Made by a program: the position numbers and the translations under genes. The notes beneath the pieces are model-generated. The model did not search any database, was not told the origin of the DNA, and saw nothing but the letters and a program-made list of their open reading frames with translations. Shown one piece after another: positions 1 to 8,657 of a DNA stretch of 49,800 nt (position 1 is the stretch's first letter; each line of letters opens with the position of its first letter). Source of the DNA: Candidatus Omnitrophota bacterium. Lineage in GTDB: Bacteria; Omnitrophota; Gorgyraeia; B26-G9. The stretch spans positions 1 to 49,800 of the forward strand of contig JAHITY010000022.1 in NCBI GenBank assembly GCA_018817165.1, in the 5' to 3' direction.

Positions 1-40
1 AAAGTGAGAAGGAAAAAGGATAAAGGGCACAAGGTTGCAA

Positions 41-125
41 AGTAGGGGCCGCGCTTGCCCCGGCCCGTAATAATAGACAAGGTGAAATCATTAATAAGCG
101 GGCGCAGGCAAGCAGCGCCCCTACT
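41..125. repeat. Imperfect long inverted repeat (REP-like): AGTAGGGGCCGCGCTTGCCCCGGCCCG (41-67) versus CGGGCGCAGGCAAGCAGCGCCCCTACT (99-125)
   Basis: Arms are near reverse complements. The right arm resembles copies at 324-344 and 389-425. Confidence 0.7.
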
Positions 126-206
126 ATAAAGGGAAGGAATAATTATTTAGGCGGGTTTGAAGCCTGATTTTGATAGGACTGGCAAAATCAGAGATTCATC
201 CTCGGA

Positions 207-225
207 GTCCCGCAGGATGCGGGAC
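207..225. repeat. Perfect 8-bp hairpin GTCCCGCA-GGA-TGCGGGAC
   Basis: Direct reading; intergenic and followed by no U-tract. Confidence 0.6.
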
Positions 226-359
226 GAGAATGAGCTAAAATGATTGATTCCGAACCGCCTTCGATAAAGGTTGTCTGAGCAGGAAAATTTTGACTTGCGT
301 AAAATTTGCTGATCATCTATATTGGGGCAAGCCCTGTCCCTACTTTGAAAAAAGGAAAT

Positions 360-1286
360 ATGAAATTATCAAAATTGGGACAAATTATTGATAAGCGGAC
401 AGGGGCAAGCCCTGTCCTTACTATTATTTTTTGTTTTTTTATGATTACTTTTTTTTCTGCGCAGGCATTCGCGCTTGATTGGGTTAGTTTGCATGAACAA
501 GCAGATAGTTTGATTGGTATTGAATTGCCGAAAACATCAGCAGGTGAATCTAAAACAGTTGATGCCCTATATGTTTTAGGATTAGTCTATTTGTCAGAAT
601 ACAAAGATGACGCGGCGCAAACTATATTTTTAGAGATATTAGCTAAAGCTCCAGATACTATCGAAGCCAAATGGGGGCTAGGGGAAGTTGCCAGGCGCAA
701 ATACAATCTTACTCCGGCTTCTCAGACATTTGAACAGCTGATCTTACAATTCCCGGATTTTTCTCCAAGCTATATCAGTCTGGCTTATATTAAATTCAAT
801 TTAAAGGAATATAAACAAGCGATTATCCTGGCTAAGCATGTAATTGCCCAAGGCCAAGAAAATGTAGATACAAGCAATTATGTCCGGGCTTATTTAATTT
901 TGGCAGGAGCAAATGGGATGCTGGCGCAAAATGGCGGGCCATTAGCAAAAGTTGTTCATGGGCTTGGTGTTTTTTCGCTGATTAAGAAAGCCGAGAAATT
1001 GCAGCCGGAATGTCCGGGAGTTTATTTTGGATTAGGGACATTTTATTTGATGGCGCCAGGGTTTGCCGGAGGGGACATTGAGAAGGCTAATTTGTATTTG
1101 GAAAAAACAATAAGTCTTGATCCGCATTTAATTGACGCGTATGTGCGTTTAGCTCAAGTATATAAACAAAAGAAAGATATTGTTAAATTCAAGGAATATC
1201 TTAGTTTAGCGCTGAGCAAAGATCCAAAAAATTTTCTTGCCAATGAAGTCAGATTAGAAAATATTAAGATTATGGATGAAAATTAA
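360..1286 (+). CDS. TPR-repeat exported protein
   Basis: ORF with signal peptide and TPR-like repeats; paralogous to 13448-14341 (e.g. LVEAKWGIAE/TIEAKWGLGE, SYIKFNLKEY/AYIKFNLKEY). ATG at 360 preceded by AAAGGAAAT; the ORF-track start at 306 is less likely. Confidence 0.75.
   Translation: MKLSKLGQIIDKRTGASPVLTIIFCFFMITFFSAQAFALDWVSLHEQADSLIGIELPKTSAGESKTVDALYVLGLVYLSEYKDDAAQTIFLEILAKAPDTIEAKWGLGEVARRKYNLTPASQTFEQLILQFPDFSPSYISLAYIKFNLKEYKQAIILAKHVIAQGQENVDTSNYVRAYLILAGANGMLAQNGGPLAKVVHGLGVFSLIKKAEKLQPECPGVYFGLGTFYLMAPGFAGGDIEKANLYLEKTISLDPHLIDAYVRLAQVYKQKKDIVKFKEYLSLALSKDPKNFLANEVRLENIKIMDEN
389..425. repeat. REP-like palindrome within coding sequence (GGACAGGG-GCAAG-CCCTGTCC)
   Basis: Perfect 8-bp arms 397-404/410-417; near-identical partial copy at 324-344. 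Confidence 0.75.
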
Positions 1287-1294
1287 ACAAGAGT

Positions 1295-2335
1295 TCATAA
1301 TTCTAATATTTTTTGACAAAAGCCTATAAGTTCTTTTTTGTATGTTTTTTTTAAATTCGAAGTCTTTAATTCGTGGATCGATTTTTGGATAAACGCTTGT
1401 ATCAGATTTAGGCAATACCGCAGGCTTTTGGTTTCTTTTAATATTCGGCGCGCATTAATAATATCAGATTTAGTTGTTTTATTTTTTGTGAGGATTTTTT
1501 GTAGGCAGATCTTGTTTGCCGGGGTAGCATTATTGTAAGCATGCCAAATAAGCAATGTTTTTTTACTTTCTTTAATGTCGGTAAATCCCGACTTACCAGT
1601 TTGTTTGCTATCGCCAAATAAGCCAAGGATATCATCTTTTATTTGAAAAGCTCGGCCGCAATATTTGCCGAATTTAAATAATTTTTTAATTTCCGGGCTG
1701 CTTGCTCCAGCTAATATGGCTCCAGTTATAAGCGGGGCGGAAAAAGTGTAGTATGCGGTTTTGTAATCATAAGTTTTATAAATTTCATTCCTGCTGATTT
1801 GGGCGATGGGTTTTTTGCTGTTTATTATTTCGATGAATTCTCCGCAGCCAGTATAAAACCCGGATTCAAGGAGTTTTAGCAGGGCTTTTTGTTTTTTTTC
1901 AGGAGATTCCTTGATTGATATAAAGGCCTCAATTGAAAGGGCATAAATAATATCTCCGGAGACTAGAGCCAGAGGCATTCCGACAGATTTTGCTTGGCTT
2001 TTTTGATTTAATCGCTTGTTTAGCATAATATGCAATGCCGGTTGGCCTCGGCGCATGTCAGAGTTATCCAGAATGTCGTCATGGATTAATAAAAAAGAAT
2101 GGAGCAATTCTACTGATAATGCGGAGCGGTAAAGATTGAAAGGGTTTTTATTGGAGAAACCTTTATAGCCAATAATAAAGAGTAAAGGACGAATTCTTTT
2201 TCCGGGACGACTTAGAAAATTAATCAGATTCTTGTGAAGCATTGGTGATATTATGCTAAGCTTGTATTTTTCGTCAAGAATCCGAATAAATTTAACAAGC
2301 TCAAGCTCAATGTTTTTTTTGATTTTGTTTAGCAT
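1295..2335 (-). CDS. Polyprenyl (geranylgeranyl/farnesyl-type) diphosphate synthase
   Basis: First Asp-rich motif LLIHDDILDNSDMRRGQPALH; second motif QIKDDILGLFGD. Likely start is Met-21 of the 366-aa ORF. Confidence 0.88.
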   Translation of the reverse strand: MLNKIKKNIELELVKFIRILDEKYKLSIISPMLHKNLINFLSRPGKRIRPLLFIIGYKGFSNKNPFNLYRSALSVELLHSFLLIHDDILDNSDMRRGQPALHIMLNKRLNQKSQAKSVGMPLALVSGDIIYALSIEAFISIKESPEKKQKALLKLLESGFYTGCGEFIEIINSKKPIAQISRNEIYKTYDYKTAYYTFSAPLITGAILAGASSPEIKKLFKFGKYCGRAFQIKDDILGLFGDSKQTGKSGFTDIKESKKTLLIWHAYNNATPANKICLQKILTKNKTTKSDIINARRILKETKSLRYCLNLIQAFIQKSIHELKTSNLKKTYKKELIGFCQKILEL

Positions 2336-2361
2336 AGGTTCATGGTAACATATATATTGTA

Positions 2362-3303
2362 ATGCTACAAATAAAACCAAATCTAGCTTCATCATATAAA
2401 TATAAAGCTGCTGAAAAATATATCAGGGCCTTAAGACTGCCGTTTATTACGGCTAGTCTGCTCCCTTTTTTTTCCGGGACTTTACTGCAAGCCGGGAATA
2501 TTGACTGTTGGAAATTTGCCCTGGGTTTGCTGGCAGTTATTGCGACGCATTTAGCAGCTAATCTGATAAATGATTATGCTGACTCAAAATCAGGCGCGGA
2601 TTGGCATGATCAGAAATTTTATGGTTTTTTTGGCGGTTCAAAGCTAATTCAGGAAAATGTTTTATCAGAAAAATTTTATCTGAAGACAGCTCTAGTTTGT
2701 ATGCTTATTGCCTGTTTGGCAGTAATCAGCTTGAGTTTTCTCGGTGCAGATCTGAAAATATTCGGATTTTTTCTGGGAATACTGTTTTTGGGAATTGCCT
2801 ATTCTAATGGCCCATTAAAATTTTCTTATCGATATTTAGGGGAAATTGTTATATTTGTTTTGTTTGGTCCGGCAATTGTTATGGGGGCTTATTTTATTCA
2901 AACAAATATTTTTCCAACTTTTACTGGGTTTTTACTGTCTTTGCCCTTTGCTTTTTTAATCGCCGGAATTCTTATTGCTAATGAAGTCCCGGATTTGCCG
3001 GAAGACATTAAAGCGGCAAAATTCAATCTAGTCAGTATGGTGGGAGTAAAAAAGGCATATTTGCTTTATTATGGGTTTATGGGCCTAGGGTTGTGCTTTG
3101 TATTAGTAAACATATTAATTAATACCCTAACGTTTATTTCTTTGAGTGTATTCCTGCTGCTGCCTCTAATCGTAAAAGCCGGAGTTTTATTGAAAAATAG
3201 TTATGCCGATAAAACGAAACTTGTGAGTTCCTCAAAGCTTACAATTAAAGTACAAACAGTAATAGGATTAATAATTGTTTGGGATCAATTATTAAACAGA
3301 TAA
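2362..3303 (+). CDS. UbiA-family prenyltransferase, MenA-like
   Basis: NLINDYADSKSGADWHD and GGSKLIQE motifs, multiple TM segments. Confidence 0.82.
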   Translation: MLQIKPNLASSYKYKAAEKYIRALRLPFITASLLPFFSGTLLQAGNIDCWKFALGLLAVIATHLAANLINDYADSKSGADWHDQKFYGFFGGSKLIQENVLSEKFYLKTALVCMLIACLAVISLSFLGADLKIFGFFLGILFLGIAYSNGPLKFSYRYLGEIVIFVLFGPAIVMGAYFIQTNIFPTFTGFLLSLPFAFLIAGILIANEVPDLPEDIKAAKFNLVSMVGVKKAYLLYYGFMGLGLCFVLVNILINTLTFISLSVFLLLPLIVKAGVLLKNSYADKTKLVSSSKLTIKVQTVIGLIIVWDQLLNR

Positions 3304-3306
3304 GTT

Positions 3307-4431
3307 ATGAAAAAAATAATAATCATCGGCGGGGGGTTTGCCGGAATTAGCGCGGCTAATTTTTTAAGACACTCTAGTAATCAATTAGAAATCACGCTAA
3401 TTGATCAAAAGCCGGATTTTAACTTTTTGCCAATGCTTCCGGATATAATAAGCAATAGAATAGACGCGAAATTCCTTGCCGACAACCTTCAAAATAATGC
3501 GGAAAAACTAAAAGTTAAATTTTTAAATGCTCGGGTTGATTCTGTGTGTTTAAAAGAAAGCAAAGTTACTTGTTTGGGGAATGATATATTTTATGATTAT
3601 TTGATATTGGCAACCGGCAGCCAGACAAATTTTTATAATGATATAAATTTGCAAGAACAAGCATTTAAACTGGATAATTTAGAAGATGCTGTTTTAATCT
3701 TAAATGAGCTTAATTCCCAAAAATATGAAAACTTTGTGATCTGCGGCGGAGGCTATACCGGAGTGGAGATAGCGACAAATATCTGGCGCTATTTTTCAAA
3801 AAGAAAACTCGCGGTTAAGCCTATTTTTATTGTGGAAAAAAGTAATGAAGTTCTGGGCCGGCTGCCGCGGTGGATGCAGGAATACACTGGTTTGAATTTA
3901 AAAAAAATGGGCATTGAGATTATCCGGCAAGTAGAGATTAAGGCGGTAAGCGATGGAAAAATAACGCTTAATAATGGAAAGATTTTTCCAGAATCGTGTC
4001 TTATTTGGACAGCAGGAGTCAAAACTCCTGATCTGATTAAACATCTAGGGGTGAAAACAGCAGCGCAAGGCAGGGTAATTGTCGATGAATATTTAAGAAT
4101 AAATCCGAATTGTTTTTGTATCGGGGATAATGCCTATGTCGAGATTAATGGACAGCCGTTGAGAATGGGAGTGCAATTTGCTATTGCCCAAGGCGATTTA
4201 GCGGCAAGGAATATTATTCGATCAATGCAGAGGGAAAAATTAAAAAAATACCATGCTTTGGATCTGGGATATATAATACCTATGGGGAATAATAAAGCCT
4301 GCGGCATAGTCTTAGGGCTAAAGGTAAAGGGTGTGAGCGCTGTTTTTTTGCACTATCTAATGTGTATATTCCGCTCATTATCAATTAGCAATAGATTAGG
4401 GATTATTAAGGATTTGTGGAAAAATAAATAG
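3307..4431 (+). CDS. Type II NADH dehydrogenase-like FAD/NAD(P)-binding oxidoreductase
   Basis: N-terminal IIIIGGGFAGISAA, second Rossmann FVICGGGYTGVEIA, C-terminal CIGDNAYV. Confidence 0.85.
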   Translation: MKKIIIIGGGFAGISAANFLRHSSNQLEITLIDQKPDFNFLPMLPDIISNRIDAKFLADNLQNNAEKLKVKFLNARVDSVCLKESKVTCLGNDIFYDYLILATGSQTNFYNDINLQEQAFKLDNLEDAVLILNELNSQKYENFVICGGGYTGVEIATNIWRYFSKRKLAVKPIFIVEKSNEVLGRLPRWMQEYTGLNLKKMGIEIIRQVEIKAVSDGKITLNNGKIFPESCLIWTAGVKTPDLIKHLGVKTAAQGRVIVDEYLRINPNCFCIGDNAYVEINGQPLRMGVQFAIAQGDLAARNIIRSMQREKLKKYHALDLGYIIPMGNNKACGIVLGLKVKGVSAVFLHYLMCIFRSLSISNRLGIIKDLWKNK

Positions 4432-4443
4432 GAGGGCTTATTT

Positions 4444-4863
4444 ATGGCACAGAACTCGTCTGATAATTTTAGAGATCAAGGTTTATTGTTTTTAAGGGTT
4501 GGTTTGGGGATTATGTTTATAATGCATGGTTTGCCTAAGATGCTGGGAGGCCCTGAGCAATGGGCTGGTTTGGGCATGGCCATGGCTAATTTAGGAATTA
4601 ATTTTGCTCCTGTTTTTTGGGGTTTTATGGCCGCTTTTGCGGAATTAGTTGGCGGGATATGCTTATTGCTTGGTTTTATGTTTAGACCGGCTTGTGGTTT
4701 ATTAACTTTTACTATGATTGTGGCTGCGCTATTTCATTTAAAAAAAGGAGATGGGATAATGGGGGCATCTCATGCAATAGAGTTATGTATTGTTTTTTTG
4801 GGATTAATTTTTATCGGTGCGGGGAAATATAGGATTGATGGTTTGTTCAAAAAAAATAAATAG
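4444..4863 (+). CDS. DoxX family membrane protein
   Basis: LLFLRVGLGIMFIMHGLPKMLGG start and four TM segments; RBS GGAGG upstream. Confidence 0.85.
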   Translation: MAQNSSDNFRDQGLLFLRVGLGIMFIMHGLPKMLGGPEQWAGLGMAMANLGINFAPVFWGFMAAFAELVGGICLLLGFMFRPACGLLTFTMIVAALFHLKKGDGIMGASHAIELCIVFLGLIFIGAGKYRIDGLFKKNK

Positions 4864-4949
4864 CGGATTATTAGATTGATATTGATGCTATTGTTTTTCT
4901 GTAAGCTTATTTATTGGCGTAAACTTTGATAAGCATAAAGGGCGTTTAA

Positions 4950-5255
4950 ATGGGAGTATTTTTTGGCCAGGAATCTTTGGGCATGGCTCAAATACGCGGC
5001 AATGGGGTATTAGTGCTTACTGATGAGGAATTGTTTTTTAAAATGTGGGCTCCGGCAAAAGAGTTAAGTATTAAGTTAAGCGATATAATCGGTTTAGAAA
5101 TGCCCAAATCATTTTTAAGTAAGACAAAATTTAAGCCTTTATTAAAAATTATGTTTAAAAATCAAAAAAAACAGCCGGATGCTGCGGCCTGGCTGGTAGG
5201 CAACCTTTCTGATTGGCATAAATCAATTCAAAAAACACTAAATCTTTCCAAATAA
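4950..5255 (+). CDS. Hypothetical small protein, possibly PH/GRAM-like
   Basis: ORF; pattern GVLVLTDEELFFKMWAPAKELSIKLSDIIGLE resembles a beta-rich PH-like core. Confidence 0.5.
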   Translation: MGVFFGQESLGMAQIRGNGVLVLTDEELFFKMWAPAKELSIKLSDIIGLEMPKSFLSKTKFKPLLKIMFKNQKKQPDAAAWLVGNLSDWHKSIQKTLNLSK

Positions 5256-5277
5256 AGGCAGTTTAGTCTAGGATTAA

Positions 5278-6132
5278 ATGCATATTGAGAAACTTAATTT
5301 AGAGCATCGTGAGAATTTAGATAAATCACTCAAGCAAATTGGGTGTGGTTTATCTGATTATAGTTTTGCTAATCTTTATCTTTTTCGCCAATCGCATTTC
5401 AATGAACTAATTCTTGATAATAAAGAACTCTTTGTCCGCGGCAAGACTTATGATGGCTCGACTTATTTGATGCCCACTAAACATCCCGGCGAGATTAATT
5501 TTGCATATCTTAAAAGTAGGTTGAAGCAAATAGATTTTATTTTTCCAGTTCCAGAGACTTGGCTTGATTTTTTTCCAACTAGTGATTTTCGATCTACTTT
5601 TTTAGAAGGGGAGTCAGATTATATCTATGAAATTTCTCAGATAGTTGCTTATTCAGGAAATAAAATGCATAAAAAGCGGAATCTTTTAAATCAATTTGTC
5701 CGAGAATATGAGCATAAGTCTTATCCTTTAATCTCTGAACATATGAATGCTGCCAAGGAAATTTTAGAGCAATGGCAAGCTGACACCGGGCAGGATAAAT
5801 TAGATACAGACTATTATGCTTGTCTAGAGGCGATAAATATGAACGAAGAGCTGGTTTTGTGTGGAATGATATATTATGTGGATAATCAGCCGGCGGGATT
5901 TGTTTTGGGAGAAGAATTGACGCCGGATATATTTGATGTGAAATTTGCCAAAGCAAAAACAAAGTTTAAAGGAATTTACCAATATCTTTTTAATGATCTG
6001 GCTAAGCTCCTTCCGGAAAAATATCTATATTTCAATTTTGAAGAGGATCTTGGTTTGGATTCTTTAAAATTGGCAAAATCATCATACCAGCCTTGCCAGA
6101 AAAAGCTGAAATATAGAATTAGCTTAATCTAA
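5278..6132 (+). CDS. DUF2156 / phosphatidylglycerol lysyltransferase C-terminal-like GNAT-fold protein
   Basis: KKRNLLNQFVREY, FNFEEDLGLDSLKLAKSSYQP motifs. Confidence 0.75.
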   Translation: MHIEKLNLEHRENLDKSLKQIGCGLSDYSFANLYLFRQSHFNELILDNKELFVRGKTYDGSTYLMPTKHPGEINFAYLKSRLKQIDFIFPVPETWLDFFPTSDFRSTFLEGESDYIYEISQIVAYSGNKMHKKRNLLNQFVREYEHKSYPLISEHMNAAKEILEQWQADTGQDKLDTDYYACLEAINMNEELVLCGMIYYVDNQPAGFVLGEELTPDIFDVKFAKAKTKFKGIYQYLFNDLAKLLPEKYLYFNFEEDLGLDSLKLAKSSYQPCQKKLKYRISLI

Positions 6133-6207
6133 GCCCCCAACTCTTAATTAATAATTACCCTTAATTATTGCGGTTAAAACGATTATATCTTTTAGGAAAA
6201 TAAATCA

Positions 6208-6235
6208 TTGAAAAAAATCAGAAATATGGTATATT
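6208..6235 (+). promoter_or_regulatory. Putative sigma70-type promoter TTGAAA-N16-TATATT
   Basis: -35 at 6208-6213, -10 at 6230-6235, just upstream of the tandem repeats. Confidence 0.4.
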
Positions 6236-6243
6236 TATTATAT

Positions 6244-6273
6244 GTTAAAATAAGTTAGTTTAAGTTAATCTAA
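6244..6273. repeat. Three tandem 10-bp repeats GTTAAAATAA / GTTAGTTTAA / GTTAATCTAA
   Basis: Direct reading; exactly 10-bp phased between promoter and GTG start of the HTH-EIIA gene. Confidence 0.65.
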
Positions 6274-6292
6274 GATATGAAAAGGTGCAATA

Positions 6293-7003
6293 GTGTCTAA
6301 AAATAAAATAATGACAACCCGAGAATTAGCGGAATATATTAAGCTTAATGAGAAGACTGTTATTAAAATGGCGCAAAATGGAAAAATCCCGGGAATAAAA
6401 GTCGGTAATCAGTGGCGTTTTCATCTGGCATCAATAGATAATTATTTGCAAGGTCAGATAGTTCAATCGCCCAATGAAGATTTAGACTTGGTTATTCAGA
6501 CAGAAAATGATATTATTCCTTTGTCAAGATTGATTAATCCTGGGCTAATTGATTTGAATATGGATTTAGATAAGCCGGATGCTGTTTTGACAAGACTGGT
6601 AAAAATAGCTAAAGATAATAATATCTCAGAAAATGATCAGTTGCTGTTAAAAGAATTAAGAGACCGGGAAAAAATGATGAGTACGGGGATTGGTAATGGG
6701 ATTGCGATTCCGCATCCTCGGAATCCTTCGGAAAAACTGTTTAAAAAGTCGAATATAATTTTCGCGCGGACACTTAAACCAATTAATTTTAATGCGCCTG
6801 ATGATAAAGCGGTTTCGATTTTTTTTATGATCTGCGCGCCGAATGAATTTGTTCACTTGAGGATTCTGGCCAAAATCGCTAAGTTTTTAAATAAAAAGGA
6901 AATCGGAAATAAATTAATGGCGGCTGAAAACCCGGTAAAATTAGTGCAGGTTTTTCTGGAGTTTGAACGGGCGAATATGTTTTCGAACTTAAAAGCTAAA
7001 TAA
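6293..7003 (+). CDS. Excisionase/AlpA-like HTH fused to PTS EIIA (fructose/Ntr-type) domain
   Basis: N-term MTTRELAEYIKLNEKTVIKMAQNGKIPGIKVGNQWRF; EIIA motif MMSTGIGNGIAIPHPR. GTG start. Confidence 0.85.
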   Translation: MSKNKIMTTRELAEYIKLNEKTVIKMAQNGKIPGIKVGNQWRFHLASIDNYLQGQIVQSPNEDLDLVIQTENDIIPLSRLINPGLIDLNMDLDKPDAVLTRLVKIAKDNNISENDQLLLKELRDREKMMSTGIGNGIAIPHPRNPSEKLFKKSNIIFARTLKPINFNAPDDKAVSIFFMICAPNEFVHLRILAKIAKFLNKKEIGNKLMAAENPVKLVQVFLEFERANMFSNLKAK

Positions 7004-7329
7004 TGAGAAAATATAAAGTTTTTTTAATTATAATAATTTGGATTATTGCTGCGCAATTATCGATCGATGGCTTAGCATTCGCGTCGGATCAAGCAGAGGT
7101 AGCAGAGCGTTGTTGCCAGTTAAGGGAATGTGAAAGTTATAAATCAGTTCCCCAAAGCCCGAGAACCCAAAAAATAGAGTTGAGCTCGCGGTTAGCGGTA
7201 ATCGCTTGTTTTGTTTATCGCCGATTACCGGCGTTTGTCTTTAGGACAGAAAAAAAATGTTCGATATTTATTTCTCAGCTTTTCAATAATTCTCCGCCTT
7301 TTTTATGTTTATTGCCTGAATTTTCTTAA
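7003..7329 (+). CDS. Small putative exported Cys-containing protein
   Basis: Start overlaps the upstream stop (TAATG); hydrophobic N-terminus ending in AFAS. No family recognised. Confidence 0.45.
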   Translation: MRKYKVFLIIIIWIIAAQLSIDGLAFASDQAEVAERCCQLRECESYKSVPQSPRTQKIELSSRLAVIACFVYRRLPAFVFRTEKKCSIFISQLFNNSPPFLCLLPEFS

Positions 7330-7371
7330 CATTCTTAATTAATAATATAAATATAAAAAAGAGGTGGAATA

Positions 7372-7719
7372 ATGGTTGTAGTTATATATCATAATAGTCT
7401 GGATTATTTGAAATCAGTGGCAAGTTTAGTCGAAGAGCAGGGGTTTAAAGCAAAACAAATCACGGAAAAAAAGAATATCGGGACGGAAATTGTCGGACCT
7501 AGTTCATCGGTTACCTATTTACATGGCAAAGCAGTGCCCTCATATAATAAGGCTCTGGTTGTGCATGTATCAAGTGAAAAAGAAGCAATGAATTTCCTGA
7601 GTATAATAGAAAATGATAAACTGTTGAATTTGTGTAATCTGCAGGATAAGGGATTTATTTCGATTTTGCCCCTGTGTTCATTTGAAGGTTTTAATAGTTT
7701 GGTTGCAAGCAAAGGATAG
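7372..7719 (+). CDS. Small cytosolic protein, possibly PII-like ferredoxin fold
   Basis: RBS GAGGTGG; pattern MVVVIYHNSLDYLKSVASLVEEQG ... KALVVHVSSEKEAMNFLSII suggests beta-alpha-beta. Fold is inference. Confidence 0.6.
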   Translation: MVVVIYHNSLDYLKSVASLVEEQGFKAKQITEKKNIGTEIVGPSSSVTYLHGKAVPSYNKALVVHVSSEKEAMNFLSIIENDKLLNLCNLQDKGFISILPLCSFEGFNSLVASKG

Positions 7720-7723
7720 GACA

Positions 7724-8647
7724 ATGAGTGAATTAAAAGAAGTTATAAAAGGAAAGCTGATTATAAAACAGTTGCCGGTTTGTGATAAATTCCAAGCAAT
7801 TAAATTTCTGATTAAGGAAGTATTTGCTTCGGAAAAAGCAAAGATCGCTGGTTTATCTGAAAAAGAAATTTTTGACAGTATTGTTTCCCGGGAAAATATG
7901 AGTACAACCGGCATTGGTTTTGGCTTGGCTATTCCTCATTCCCGGATAGAAGGCTGGGGGAGATTTGTTTTGGCAGTGGGCTTAAGTTACGAAGGCATTG
8001 ATTTTGACAGTATGGATAAAACTCAGGCTAAAATAATATGTTTGATGATATCTTCAGCAGATGAACCGTATGTTATATTGCAGACAACTGCCGCTATTAT
8101 TAAATTCCTGGAAAAGCAAAAAGGGGCGGAAGCGTTTTTAAAAACATACCCTGTTTTTAATCGAGCAAAAGATAAGCTATCCGCGCTTTGTTTGGAAGTT
8201 GATGAACAGATATTCGCGAAAGATGTTATCCGCCCGGTGCAGGCATGTGTTAATCTGAACGATTCAATCGAAACAGCTACCCGGTTAATGCATTTAAAGC
8301 ATTTTGATGTTTTGCCAGTAGTCGATGATGAGTATAATTTTTGCGGTCAGTTAACTTGCTTGGATGTTTTTCAATACGGAATGCCGAATTTTTTTAATAA
8401 TTTAAAGACGATATCTTTTGTCAGACATATTGACCCATTTGAAAAGTATTTTAGAATTCATCGGAATCTTAAAGTAAGCAATTTTTATAAGCATGCTGAA
8501 CCGATTAGTCAGGACAAAACTTTATTGGAAATCATCTTTGAGTTAAGCATAAAACAACGGTCAAAGTTATTTGTGACAAATGAACGCAATAAATTAATCG
8601 GGGTTATTGATCGCTTTACCATAATAGATAAAATCTTAGTATTTTAA
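7724..8647 (+). CDS. PTS EIIA domain - CBS-pair protein
   Basis: EIIA motif MSTTGIGFGLAIPHSR; C-terminal CBS-type SIETATRLMHLKHFDVLPVVDDEYNFCGQLT and KLFVTNERNKLIGVIDRF. ATG at 7724 starts MSELKEVIKGK; 7682 is an upstream in-frame ATG. Confidence 0.85.
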   Translation: MSELKEVIKGKLIIKQLPVCDKFQAIKFLIKEVFASEKAKIAGLSEKEIFDSIVSRENMSTTGIGFGLAIPHSRIEGWGRFVLAVGLSYEGIDFDSMDKTQAKIICLMISSADEPYVILQTTAAIIKFLEKQKGAEAFLKTYPVFNRAKDKLSALCLEVDEQIFAKDVIRPVQACVNLNDSIETATRLMHLKHFDVLPVVDDEYNFCGQLTCLDVFQYGMPNFFNNLKTISFVRHIDPFEKYFRIHRNLKVSNFYKHAEPISQDKTLLEIIFELSIKQRSKLFVTNERNKLIGVIDRFTIIDKILVF

Positions 8648-8657
8648 ATCAGGAGAT

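Noticed and set aside
1338-1538. Plus-strand 66-aa ORF antisense to the polyprenyl synthase
   Set aside because: Overlaps the 3' end of a well-supported gene on the other strand; no motif or RBS.
6150-6169. AATAATTA-CCCT-TAATTATT dyad after the DUF2156 gene as a terminator
   Set aside because: Pure A/T stem with no U-tract; too weak.
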